Source: CAWJJM01 sp963843275
GTDB lineage: Bacteria > Acidobacteriota > Thermoanaerobaculia > Multivoradales > JBCCEF01
Length of the DNA stretch: 64,000 nt
Direction: 5' to 3'
Assembly: GCA_963843275.1 (NCBI GenBank)
Contig: CAWJJM010000010.1
Location: 62,001-126,000 of the forward strand
Made by a program: the position numbers and the translations under genes. Shown in pieces: positions 53,628-62,157 of the stretch (the stretch's first letter is position 1; each line of letters starts with the position of its first letter). The notes under the pieces were generated by a model. That model did not search any database, was not told the origin of the DNA, and saw nothing but the letters and a program-made list of their open reading frames with translations.

Positions 53628-54755
53628 TCACCGGGTCCTCGCGAAGATGCAGTGCCGGCACATGAAGTCGGCCGGGGCGTCTTCGATGCCGTAGATCCAG
53701 CGGCGCAGGGTCGCCAGGCGGGGGCCGGTGAGGACCTCCTCCACGGTGCTCTCGTTCAGGTCGCCCACCACGTACCGCTCCTCGTAGTCCTCGCAGCACA
53801 GCAGGCACCGCCCCTGCGGCGTGACGTGGAGGTGTTGCAGCGGGCGCGAGCCCAGGTTGTCGCAGCCGCAGAGCCGCGGGTGGGGAGCGGCGGGCTTGCT
53901 GCCGATCTGCAACAGTCCGGCGCGGTCCATCACCACGTGGCCGCTCACCTTGAAGCGGCTGCCGGCGAAGCGCTCCGCGATCCGTCGCTCGTCCTCGCGG
54001 TGGGTGGCGTCGCCGGTGCCCAGGACGACGATCTCCATCTGCTCGGCGACCGGCAGGTCGCGGGCGTGGTCCAGGTTGCGCAGCACCTGCGCGAGGTGGT
54101 CCTTGCCGCGTTCCTTCCGGTAGCGGTCGCGGTCGAGCGTCGACAGATTGACGGAGAGATAGCTCAGGCCCCCCAGGGCGACGATGGCGTCGATCCGCCG
54201 CGGCGTCAGGCCGGTGCCGTTGGTCAGCACCGCCGGCGGCAGGCCCGCCTCCTTCAGGGTCCGCACCTGGTCGAGGAACCGCGGGTCGGCGGTGGGCTCG
54301 TTGTAGTTGATCATCGCGACCCCTTCGAGGGTGTCGCGGTAGGGGACGAGCTGATCGACGATGCGCTGGTACAGCTCGGTCGGCATGAAGTGGCTGTCGC
54401 GGGCGCTGACCGACACCGGGCAGAAGTAGCAGGACTGGTTGCAGACCGTGTGCGCTTCGAGCGACACGTACTTGAGCAGGAACTCCTTCTCGGGCTCGGC
54501 CTCCGGGGGCACCAACCAGCCCGCGCGCGCCAGCCGGGCCGCCGCGTCCGGGGGCAGGGCGGCGGGGGCGGTGCCCGCCAGCAGCCGGGCGACGTCGGCC
54601 CAGGCCTCCCCCTCGCCGCGGACCAGGCTGAGGTCGGTCAGCGGGTTGTAGACGCGGTCCTCGTCGACGTGCAGGAAGGGGGTGAGCTGCCACCCTCCCC
54701 AGGAGGAGGTCTGGCGGCCCGGTCGCGGGGCGGCGTCTGAGGAGAGGATGGACAT
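53628..54755 (-). CDS. Radical SAM/SPASM-domain protein with PqqD-like N-terminus
   Basis: The 375-residue protein opens with a small winged-helix-like, PqqD-like segment (about 25-85, VYNPLTDLSLVRGEGEAWAD, ending LARAGWLV). The radical SAM core has the iron-sulfur motif C-N-Q-S-C-Y-F-C near residue 105, followed by NYNEPTADPRFLDQVRTLKE and VLTNGTGLTPRRIDAIV. The C-terminal SPASM-like region has CGCDN, CLLCCEDYEERYVVGDLNES and MCRHC, cysteines for extra clusters. Such enzymes modify peptides or sugars. The gene lies 9 bases after the Wzt-like ATPase gene, so a role in glycan or peptide export is likely. The substrate is unknown. Confidence 0.87.
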   Translation of the reverse strand: MSILSSDAAPRPGRQTSSWGGWQLTPFLHVDEDRVYNPLTDLSLVRGEGEAWADVARLLAGTAPAALPPDAAARLARAGWLVPPEAEPEKEFLLKYVSLEAHTVCNQSCYFCPVSVSARDSHFMPTELYQRIVDQLVPYRDTLEGVAMINYNEPTADPRFLDQVRTLKEAGLPPAVLTNGTGLTPRRIDAIVALGGLSYLSVNLSTLDRDRYRKERGKDHLAQVLRNLDHARDLPVAEQMEIVVLGTGDATHREDERRIAERFAGSRFKVSGHVVMDRAGLLQIGSKPAAPHPRLCGCDNLGSRPLQHLHVTPQGRCLLCCEDYEERYVVGDLNESTVEEVLTGPRLATLRRWIYGIEDAPADFMCRHCIFARTR

Positions 54756-54764
54756 GGCGCGGGG

Positions 54765-56009
54765 TCAGGCGTTGGCGAGGAGCGGGCGGCGCTCGCGCGC
54801 CGTCGGTTCCGCCTCCGCCCACCGGTGGCCCACCCGGACCAGGCCGAACCGGTAGTCGGGGCTCTCGACGCGGAAGGCGCCGCGGCGGACGTGCTGATCG
54901 TAGACGTGCAGGGCGCTTTCGTCGAGCAGGAAGACGTAGAGGGTGAACTCCCCCTTGACGAGGGGCAGGTCCGGCAGGCTGAGGGTGCAGCGGTAGCGGC
55001 GCCGGCCGGTCATCGGCGACAGGCCGTCCTCCCGGGTACCGAAGGCGCAGACCTCGACCTCGTCGCTGCGGTTGATGCCGACCCCGAGGTGGAAGGCCAG
55101 CGAGGCGCTCTCCGCCTCCCACTCGACGTCGACGACGAGCGGGTCGCCGGCACGCAGCGGGCCGTCCACCGCGCCCTCCGAGGCCACCCGCACCCGCCGG
55201 ATCTTCGCCAACTGGCGCGCCGGCGGCTCCTCGATCTTCCCCCCCGGCTGCGGCACCGGCGCCGCCCTGCCCGCGCCGCTCTTGGCGGCGAGGAAGCTCT
55301 CGTAGCGCTCGACGACCTCGCCGACCGGCCCCAGCGCCTCGACCCGGCCGCCGCGCAGCCACAGCGCCTGCTGGCAGAAGGCCGAGACGTAGTACATGGC
55401 GTGGGAGCAGAAGAGCAGCGTGCCGCCGCCGTCGAGGAAGGCGATCAGACGGTCCATGCACTTCTTCTGGAAGTAGCCGTCGCCCACCGACAGCGCCTCG
55501 TCGATGATCAGCACGTCCGGATCGAGCTGGGTGGCGATGGCGAAGCCGAGCCGCATGGCCATGCCGGTCGAGTACACCTTCACCGGCTGGTCGATGAACT
55601 CGCCGAGCTCGCTGAAGGCGATGATGTCCGGCGTGCGGCTCTCCAGCTCCTCCGGGCCGAGGCCGAGCAGCGCGGCGTTGAGCACGATGTTCTGCCGGCC
55701 GGTGAACTCGGGGTGGAAGGCGGAGCCCAGCTCCAGGATCGACGTCACCTTGCCGCGCACCGAGACGGTGCCCGAGGTGGCCGGCGTGATGCCGGCGAGG
55801 ATCTTGAGCAGGGTGCTCTTGCCCGCCCCGTTCTCGCCGATCAGCGCCAACCCGGCCCCCCGCGACTGCTCGAAGTCCACGCCGTCGAGGGCCCGCATCT
55901 CGCGATGGCGGACGCGGCCGGTGACCAGCTCCGCCAAGCGGTTCCAGGGGTTCGCGTAGGCGCGGAAGACCTTCGTCACGCCCCGGGCCGTGATCACCGT
56001 CTCCGCCAT
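54765..56009 (-). CDS. Wzt-like ABC transporter ATP-binding protein with C-terminal substrate-binding domain
   Basis: The 414-residue protein has Walker A GENGAGKST near 60, a signature region YSTGMAMRLGFAIATQLDPD (usual S-x-G-M-x-x-R of the Wzt/TagH type) and Walker B DVLIIDEALSVGDGYFQKKC. From about 265 a Wzt-like beta-sandwich domain follows (VDVEWEAESASLAFHLGVGI), which in O-antigen exporters binds the capped polysaccharide end. No permease (Wzm) gene is in the window, so the partner must be elsewhere. It heads the operon to the radical SAM, SGNH and methyltransferase genes. Confidence 0.9.
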   Translation of the reverse strand: MAETVITARGVTKVFRAYANPWNRLAELVTGRVRHREMRALDGVDFEQSRGAGLALIGENGAGKSTLLKILAGITPATSGTVSVRGKVTSILELGSAFHPEFTGRQNIVLNAALLGLGPEELESRTPDIIAFSELGEFIDQPVKVYSTGMAMRLGFAIATQLDPDVLIIDEALSVGDGYFQKKCMDRLIAFLDGGGTLLFCSHAMYYVSAFCQQALWLRGGRVEALGPVGEVVERYESFLAAKSGAGRAAPVPQPGGKIEEPPARQLAKIRRVRVASEGAVDGPLRAGDPLVVDVEWEAESASLAFHLGVGINRSDEVEVCAFGTREDGLSPMTGRRRYRCTLSLPDLPLVKGEFTLYVFLLDESALHVYDQHVRRGAFRVESPDYRFGLVRVGHRWAEAEPTARERRPLLANA

Positions 56010-56043
56010 CGGCTCCCCATGTTACCGCGCCGCCACAAAGTAA

Positions 56044-56077
56044 GGGGCGGCGGCCGACGTCCGCCGGCCGCCGCCCC
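56044..56077 (-). terminator. Intrinsic terminator of the PKD/LVIVD gene
   Basis: GGGGCGGCGGCC and GGCCGCCGCCCC form 12 perfect pairs around a 10-base loop. The minus-strand transcript continues as UUACUUUGUG, a broken U-rich tract. It lies 21 bases beyond the stop of the gene at 56098. Confidence 0.7.
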
Positions 56078-56097
56078 GGAGCTCGCCGCCGTCGGCG

Positions 56098-59000
56098 TCA
56101 GTCGCCGAACGGATTGCCGTTGTAGCCGCCGCAGATCGAGCCCGCGGGGTTCGTGTAGGTCCACGTCTTGTCGGTCACCAGGTCGTGGACGCTCACCCGG
56201 TACTTGACGTCCGAGAGCCCGCCCCAGAAGACCCAGAACTTCCCGTCGACGGTCCGCGCGTCGATCAGCTTGACCACCAGCTCGAGGTTGTCCTTGTTGA
56301 AGAACCAGAAGTACCCCGCGGTGTCGGTTCCCGGCACCGGGCGACCGATGCCGGTGGCGTCGCCGTGGTGCTGGTCGGTCCAGTCCACGGACACTTCGAA
56401 GCGCCCGCCCAACAGGTAGAGCGCGTTGGGATCGGTCGCCGCGGCGGCGACGCTCTGCGGGCCGGCGGCGGACGCCGGGTCATCGATCGCCAGCGCCGCG
56501 TAGGCACCGCCCACGCTGGACGCCCCGGAGCCGCCGCTGAGCGGTGCGACGGTCACCGGGAACGCGGTGGTGTCGCCCTTGCCGCAGATGGTGCCCGGCA
56601 GGTTGTGGTAGGTGCGGGTGGTGTCGCTCTCCAGGTCGGTGACCCGGATCTCGTACTCCACCGTCGACAGCGCGCCGTAGAAGAACCACAGGTTGCCGTT
56701 GACGGTGCTGCCGTCGAGGACCTTGGCGATCAGCTCGATGTTGTCCGGGCTGAAGAACCAGAAGAAGCCCGTCGTGTCCCCGCCGGCACCGCGCACCGCG
56801 TGCCCGAAGCCGGTCTTGTGGTTGTACTGGTCGTTCCAGTCCACCTGGATGCGCACGCGGCCGTCGAGCAGGCAGAGGGTGTTCGGCTGGTCCCTGTCCT
56901 CGCCGCGGCACCCGTTGGCCCCGACCCCGACGCTGCCCGCGACCACGATGTCCTTCGACGTGCTGCGCAGGCACCCGGGCGAGGCGCACCCGGCGGGCGC
57001 GACCGTCAGCAGGACCGTGTAGGTCCCCGGCTTGGCGAAGGTGTGCTCGATGGTCTTGCCCTGGCCGGAGGCACCGTCGCCGAAGCTCCAGTCGAACTCC
57101 ACCGGCGACCCGGTGGACGAGCTGCCGTCGAACGCGACCGGGGAGCCCGCCACCACCTGCTCCGGCGAGTAGGTGAACTTCGCCGCCAGCGTTCCGCCGC
57201 CGTCATCGCCCCCCCCCGGGGAGACGGTCACGGTCTTCTCCGTGGACCGCAGGCAGCCGGGGGACGAACAGTCGAACGGCTCGAGCGTGAGGACGACCTG
57301 GTAGGAGCCGGCCGCGGCGTAGGTGTGCGCCGGCTTGGTGCCGGTTGCCGAGGCCCCGTCGCCGAAGCTCCAGGCGTAGGAGAAGCCGCTGCCGGTCGAG
57401 CTCGAGCCGTCGAAGCTCACCGGGCTGCCCGCCTTCGGGGCCGCCGGCGAGAAGGTGAAGTGGGCGGCGATGTTGCCGCCGGTCGTGGGGCTGGTGATGG
57501 CGATGGTCCGCGAGCCCAGCGCACCGACGCAGGAGGAGTTGTGGGCGGTGACGCTCTTCGTGCCGGTGCTCGACCACGAGACGGAGATCGACGCGCCCGT
57601 CGCGGCGCCCGAGATCGAGCCGCCGCTGCCCACCGACCAGGTCCAACCGCTCGAGGACGGCGAGCAGTTCGAGGCGCTGGCGCTGAAGCTGTACGAGCTC
57701 CCGGTGGTGCCGGAGGTCGGTCCGCTCACCGAGATCGAGGCCGGGTTGGCCGCGGAGATGTCGATCGAGATGAGCGTGCGGGAAGTCACTCACCTCGTTG
57801 CCGCGGGTGATCTTGAGGCACGGGTGGTAGCTGCCGGCGCGTGCGTGTAGGTGTGCGTCGTACGACCGGCGTGGCATGGCCGCCGTCGTAGTCGGCCGAA
57901 GCGCAGGAACCGGCAGTCGTGTTGTTCCACGCGTAGTAGTACATCTCCGGATTGCCGGATGACTTGTCTGTGAAGGTGATGGTGGTGCCGGCGTTCGCGG
58001 CGCACGTGGCGCCAGAGCAGAAGGACCCCTGCGCTTGAGTCGAAACTTGGCCACCAGCGGATCCACCTGCGTGATGTTGATCGGCAGCACGTTGCTGGTC
58101 GCGCCACCGAGGTTGGCGCAGTTGCGCACCTGGAGCACCACGTTGCGCGTCCCGGTGCTGGTGTACTGGTGGGTGACGGAGGCCTGGTTCTGGCCGTCCG
58201 GCACCACCGCCGTCCACGCGTCGTCGCCGAAGCCGTTGCCGTCGAAGTCCCAGCGCCACTCGCTGGCGCCGGGGATGGTGGCGTGGAAGATGACCGAGCC
58301 GTAACTGAAGGTCTCGTTCGAGATCACCGGCGTGACCAGGTCGGGGGCCGGCGCCAGGGTGATCGGCAGCGAGCTCGAGGCCTGGCCCTGCGTGTTGCTG
58401 ACGGTCAGGAACGCCGTGTAGGTGCCCGCCGCCGGGATGGTGCCCCGGCTCCACAGCAGCGGGTTGGCGCTCCCCGAGGCCACCTGGTTGCCGCCGCTGT
58501 CGTTGTTGCCCTCCTTCACCGACCAGGCGTAGCCGAGGCTCGGCCCGCTGGCGGTGGCGGTGAAGGTGACCGGCTGGCAGACGTTGGGCGCCGCCGGCGA
58601 GGCGGTGATGCTGGCGATCGAGGGCGTCGGGTCCACGACGCTGACGTTCTGCGTGGCGTCGTCGGAGCCGGCGTTGTTGGTCACGTGCAGGTTGACCGAC
58701 TTGGAGCCGGGGCTGGCGAACGTGACGTTGACGGTGGACGCGCTGCTCGACGACGGCGTGCCGCCGGGGAAGGTCCAGGTGCGCCCGTTCACCAGCCCGG
58801 TGGAGGTGTCCGTGAAGCTGGCCGGGAAGCCGGCGTACACCGGGCTCGAGTGGGTGAAGCTGGCGCTGGGCGGCGAGCCGCCGGCCAGGTGGTGGACGTC
58901 GAAGACGCTGTTCGCCGCCCGGTAGAGGTAGTCGTTGTAGAACTTGGCGCGCCCCGGCCACAGCCGGTTCCAGCGGGTGGTGAAGGCCCAGTAGCCGGCG

Positions 59001-60199
59001 GGGCTGATGTCGCGCATGGCGTGCGGATCGGAGACGTCGACCAGGTACTCGCGGGTGCCCCCGGCGCAGCGGTTGTCGTTCCCGAAGTGCACGAACGGCC
59101 GCGAGCCGGAGCGGGAGAAGGTGACGAAGGAGCGGACGCTCGGCGTGCCGATGGTCATCGAGTCCAGCGGCGACCCCAGGGCGCCGCAGCTCCCGGCGAT
59201 GCAGCTCACGTCGTAGATGCGGCCCTCGTACTGGTTGCCGACGCCGGGGACGAAGGACGACGTCGCCAGGGCCAGGTAGTACTTGGTCGACTCCTTCCAC
59301 AGCGCGACGCCGTAGATCGGCTGGTCGGCGAGGCCGGAGAGCTTGAGCTGCGCCGAGAGCGGGTTGCTCACGTCGTAGATCTCGAAGCCCTTGGAGGAGG
59401 CGTACGAGGTGACGACGTAGTTGCCGACGCCGTCGACGTACTGGGCGCCGGTCCGCACGCTGATCGCGCCCTTGACCACGCCGCTGCAGTGGACGGCGCC
59501 CGGCCACGACTCGCTGCAGTTGTTGTAGGTCAACGCCTTCGTCATGTCGTAGAGGACCAGGCCGCTCTGCGGCACCGCGGCGAAGGCGTAGTCGGTGCCG
59601 CCGATGCGCGCCGCGTAGACCTCGTTGGTCCCCTTGCCGCTGTCCTGGTAGGCCACCCGGGGGGAGCCCTTCGACGAGGTGTCGACCACCGCGACGCCGA
59701 AGCCGAAGTAGCCGCTCAGCGCCACCCGGTCGTCGACGCCCGCCGGGGCGTCGAGGTCCTGCACCGGGGTGCTGTCCTCACCGCCGGGCATGTAGGCGAA
59801 GCTGGTGTTCCCCAGGCTGCCCGAGCGCACGATCGACACCGGGTCGGTGCGGCCGTCCCACACCGTCATGCCGTAGCCGTTGGTGGTGAAGATCCAGCCG
59901 TTCTCGACGTCGACCGAGCTGAACCAGGGGAGACGCCACTCCGGCGTCGTGAACTCGTTGAAGGCCGTCGAGTCGCGGTCCCCGGGGATCGTGGGGCCGA
60001 CGTCGGCCGCCTCCAGCTCGTCCCACAGGTTCGAGGGAACGGGGGTGGCCGGCGAGCCGCAGGTCATCGCCGCGCAGCCGGAGCGGACACAGCTCTGCGC
60101 CGCGGCGGGATCGGACGAGGCGAAGGCGACCGCCAGGAAGAGGAGTGCGAAACCGCCGGCCCGGCGGGCCCGCGGGAGGACGTCAGAGGATGCCTTCAT
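56098..60199 (-). CDS. Large secreted LVIVD-propeller/PKD-domain protein with two C-terminal DTxGxFWFF-type modules (four indels)
   Basis: About 1,367 residues after correcting four indels between 57790 and 58040 (three missing bases, one extra). A signal peptide ends near DPAAAQS. The N-terminal 450 residues contain LVIVD-like propeller repeats (FEIYDVSNPLSAQL, EYLVDVSDPHAMRD). Several PKD/Ig-like beta domains follow, including SFTDTSTGLVNGRTWTFPGG, FDGSSSTGSGFSYAWSFGDG and the very similar FDGSSSTGSPVEFDWSFGDG. The C-terminus has two copies of an uncharacterised 100-residue module. Cys pairs (CSSPGCLRS, CASPGCLRS) recur. It is probably a surface or secreted binding protein. The start ATG at 60199 is set by the signal peptide. 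Confidence 0.83.
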
Positions 60200-60431
60200 G
60201 GGGAACCAACTCCTGTAGGAGCCCCGCAGGGGACGGACGACCGGTCTCCCCTCCGGAGGCGCTGGAAGAACAACTCGCGACGCACTCGCACCGTCAGTTA
60301 GAGGCATCGCCATTCCTCTAATCGTTACCGTACAGAACCCCCCCCGCGGGAGGTCGGGTCGTCCAGTCTGCGGACCCGCTGTGTCAGGTGCCGGTCCCCA
60401 GGCTGCACGATCCGAACGGGGAAAGCGAAAA

Positions 60432-60459
60432 CGGGGTGGGTCCGAGCGGACCCACCCCG
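60432..60459 (-). terminator. Intrinsic (rho-independent) terminator of the 60470-61759 gene
   Basis: CGGGGTGGGTCCG and CGGACCCACCCCG form 13 perfect pairs with a 2-base loop, 10 bases after the stop codon. The transcript then reads UUUUCGCUUUC, a good U-tract. The rest of the 270-base spacer up to the PKD gene shows no clear promoter or gene. Confidence 0.88.
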
Positions 60460-60469
60460 AGAGAGCTCC

Positions 60470-61759
60470 CTACAGGACGCCGGGGTTGAAGTGGTTCGCG
60501 TTGCAGGTGCTGTCCAGCGCGATGGCATCGAAGCCGACGCTGTACTGCCCCTGAGCGCTCATCACCGTGGTCACCCAGTTCTGCATGGCGTTGATGTCCT
60601 CGGGCGGCTCGTTGACGCTGTTGAAGTTGAGGTTGAGGTACAGCCAGCCGAAGTCGTACGGCACCGGCAGCGCCGGACCGCCGACCGCGACCCGCTGCGC
60701 CTCCCAGGGGAACGGCGTCAGCTCCTCGTTCTCGTCGCAGGGCGACACCTGGCAACCCGGAGGCGCCACCGGCTGCTCCTGCTCGTCGAAGATCACGATG
60801 TCTTCCTGACCGAGACGGTACGGGGACGGCAGCGTGCCGCAGGTGAAGCCCGTGCCGTTCATCTGGACCTTGGAGTCACGCCAGACGATCAGGTCGGTGC
60901 CGCCGTCGAAGCCGCCGCCCTGGGCATAGCGGGTGGCGAAGGTGCCGACGAGCGGCTCGCGGTTGTCCGCGGCCGACCAGGCGACGTAGCGACCGTAGAA
61001 GGTGTAGTCACCCGGGGTGGCCGTCTCCGGGTTGAGCGCGTCGGCCTCGACGTGCACGAGCGTCTCGCCCTGGGCGAACGCGTTGTCGCGGTCGACGTAG
61101 AAGTAGTCACCCCAGAGCTGGTTGACGTTGATCGCCGTGCCCTGGCCGCCAGCGACGAAGTAGCCCGCGTCGCCGGGGAAGTCGAGGGTGCAGTTGTTGA
61201 CGTTGTCGATGGTGATGTAGCCACGGGCGATGTTGTCGCCGTAATCGACACCGGCGCAGCGGCCGTTCCACGCCGTCAGCGGGGACGGACCACCGGTCAG
61301 GGTCGACTGGAGGTGGTTGATGTAGTTGGCCGGCAGGGTGTTGTACGGCGGCTGGCCGTCGTCGCACCCGGGGAAGTGGATGTCGTCCGAGAACGCGCCC
61401 TGCGGCGAGATCGTGTCGCTGCTGTCGGTGTCGTCGTCGGCCGTGTCGGGCAGGACGCCGTTGAGGATGTCCCGCACGTTGACCGTCTGCACGTCATAGC
61501 CGGTCAGGTAGATGTTGAAGTCGAGCACGGGAACCGACAGGTCCGACCACACGACCACGTGCGCGAGGGCCGGGGCCGCCGACGCGTTGTTCACCGAGAA
61601 CAGCGTGGTGAGCGCGTTCGGGTTGTCGAGGTCGACCTCGAAATACGGGAGCAGCAGGGTCGCCGCCGGCACGTTGTCGACCGTGCAGATCTCGGCGAAG
61701 GCCTGACCACCCAGGGCCAACAGGCTCAGGAGGGCCAGGCAGACAATGGTCTTCTTCAT
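60470..61759 (-). CDS. Uncharacterised secreted protein
   Basis: The 429-residue protein begins with a strong signal peptide (MKKTIVCLALLSLLALGGQA, cleavage near FAE-IC). The mature part is acidic and beta-rich, with VPAATLLLPYFEVDLDNPNA, TLFSVNNASAAPALAHVVVW, LDFNIYLTGYDVQTVNVRDI, ARGYITIDNVNNCTLDFPGD and a C-terminal Cys near the end. There is no lipobox, membrane helix or sorting signal I can name, and no catalytic motif. Codon use looks slightly less GC-rich than its neighbours. A near-consensus promoter, long leader and strong terminator frame it as a single-gene transcript, suggesting high expression. Ribosome site AGGAG lies 10 bases before the ATG. Confidence 0.85.
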   Translation of the reverse strand: MKKTIVCLALLSLLALGGQAFAEICTVDNVPAATLLLPYFEVDLDNPNALTTLFSVNNASAAPALAHVVVWSDLSVPVLDFNIYLTGYDVQTVNVRDILNGVLPDTADDDTDSSDTISPQGAFSDDIHFPGCDDGQPPYNTLPANYINHLQSTLTGGPSPLTAWNGRCAGVDYGDNIARGYITIDNVNNCTLDFPGDAGYFVAGGQGTAINVNQLWGDYFYVDRDNAFAQGETLVHVEADALNPETATPGDYTFYGRYVAWSAADNREPLVGTFATRYAQGGGFDGGTDLIVWRDSKVQMNGTGFTCGTLPSPYRLGQEDIVIFDEQEQPVAPPGCQVSPCDENEELTPFPWEAQRVAVGGPALPVPYDFGWLYLNLNFNSVNEPPEDINAMQNWVTTVMSAQGQYSVGFDAIALDSTCNANHFNPGVL

Positions 61760-62058
61760 TGGATCAAGTCTCCTGTTTCGCCCCCACCGAGCCGGCGGGG
61801 GCTGGTTTTCACTCCATCTCTCCTCGAAACGAATCGGTGTCTCTCGAGATCGCTCGTCCTGCAGCGGGTGCATCACCTCCTGATCAAGGATTCGGTCCTG
61901 AAAGGCCGTGTGTGTGCCGCAGTGTTGGTCCTGTCTCTCGGTCTCCGACACGTCGGTCACGTCGGAGCCCGCGCAATCTCAGAAGCCTACCCCTCAATCC
62001 ATGTGGTGTCCAGCAAAGCGACCTCCGGGGCGGCGAGCATCCACAGGTCCGTTTATGC
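61760..62058 (-). promoter_or_regulatory. Long structured 5' leader of the 60470-61759 gene
   Basis: About 300 bases without a supported gene lie between the predicted transcription start and the ATG. Two perfect hairpins are visible: a 9-pair stem at 61780-61802 directly upstream of the ribosome site, and a 7-pair stem at 61943-61967. No known riboswitch was recognised. The region is less GC-rich than the surroundings. It could control translation or mRNA stability. Confidence 0.5.
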
Positions 62059-62064
62059 GGATGC

Positions 62065-62093
62065 ACTATAACGACGCCCGCGACGACTGTCAA
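62065..62093 (-). promoter_or_regulatory. Near-consensus sigma-70 promoter for the 60470-61759 gene
   Basis: On the minus strand a perfect TTGACA (62088-62093) is followed after exactly 17 bases by TATAGT (62065-62070, five of six). This is the best sigma-70 match found in the window. Transcription would start near 62058. Confidence 0.85.
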
Positions 62094-62117
62094 CCTCCGG
62101 ACGGCGGGGGGTCGAAC

Positions 62118-62152
62118 GGCGTGAGGGCACCGGCGGCCGGTGCCCTCACGCC
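62118..62152 (-). terminator. Long hairpin downstream of the FG-GAP lipoprotein gene
   Basis: GGCGTGAGGGCACCG and CGGTGCCCTCACGCC form 15 perfect pairs around a 5-base loop, 5 bases beyond the stop codon at 62158. No U-run follows on the minus strand, so termination may need Rho. It also insulates the strong promoter just beyond. Confidence 0.65.
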
Positions 62153-62157
62153 CGCCC

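Noticed and set aside
60200..60430. Cyclic-di-GMP riboswitch in the leader of the PKD gene
   Set aside because: A GCCTCCGG-like string is present but the rest of the aptamer core is not; no paired structure fits.
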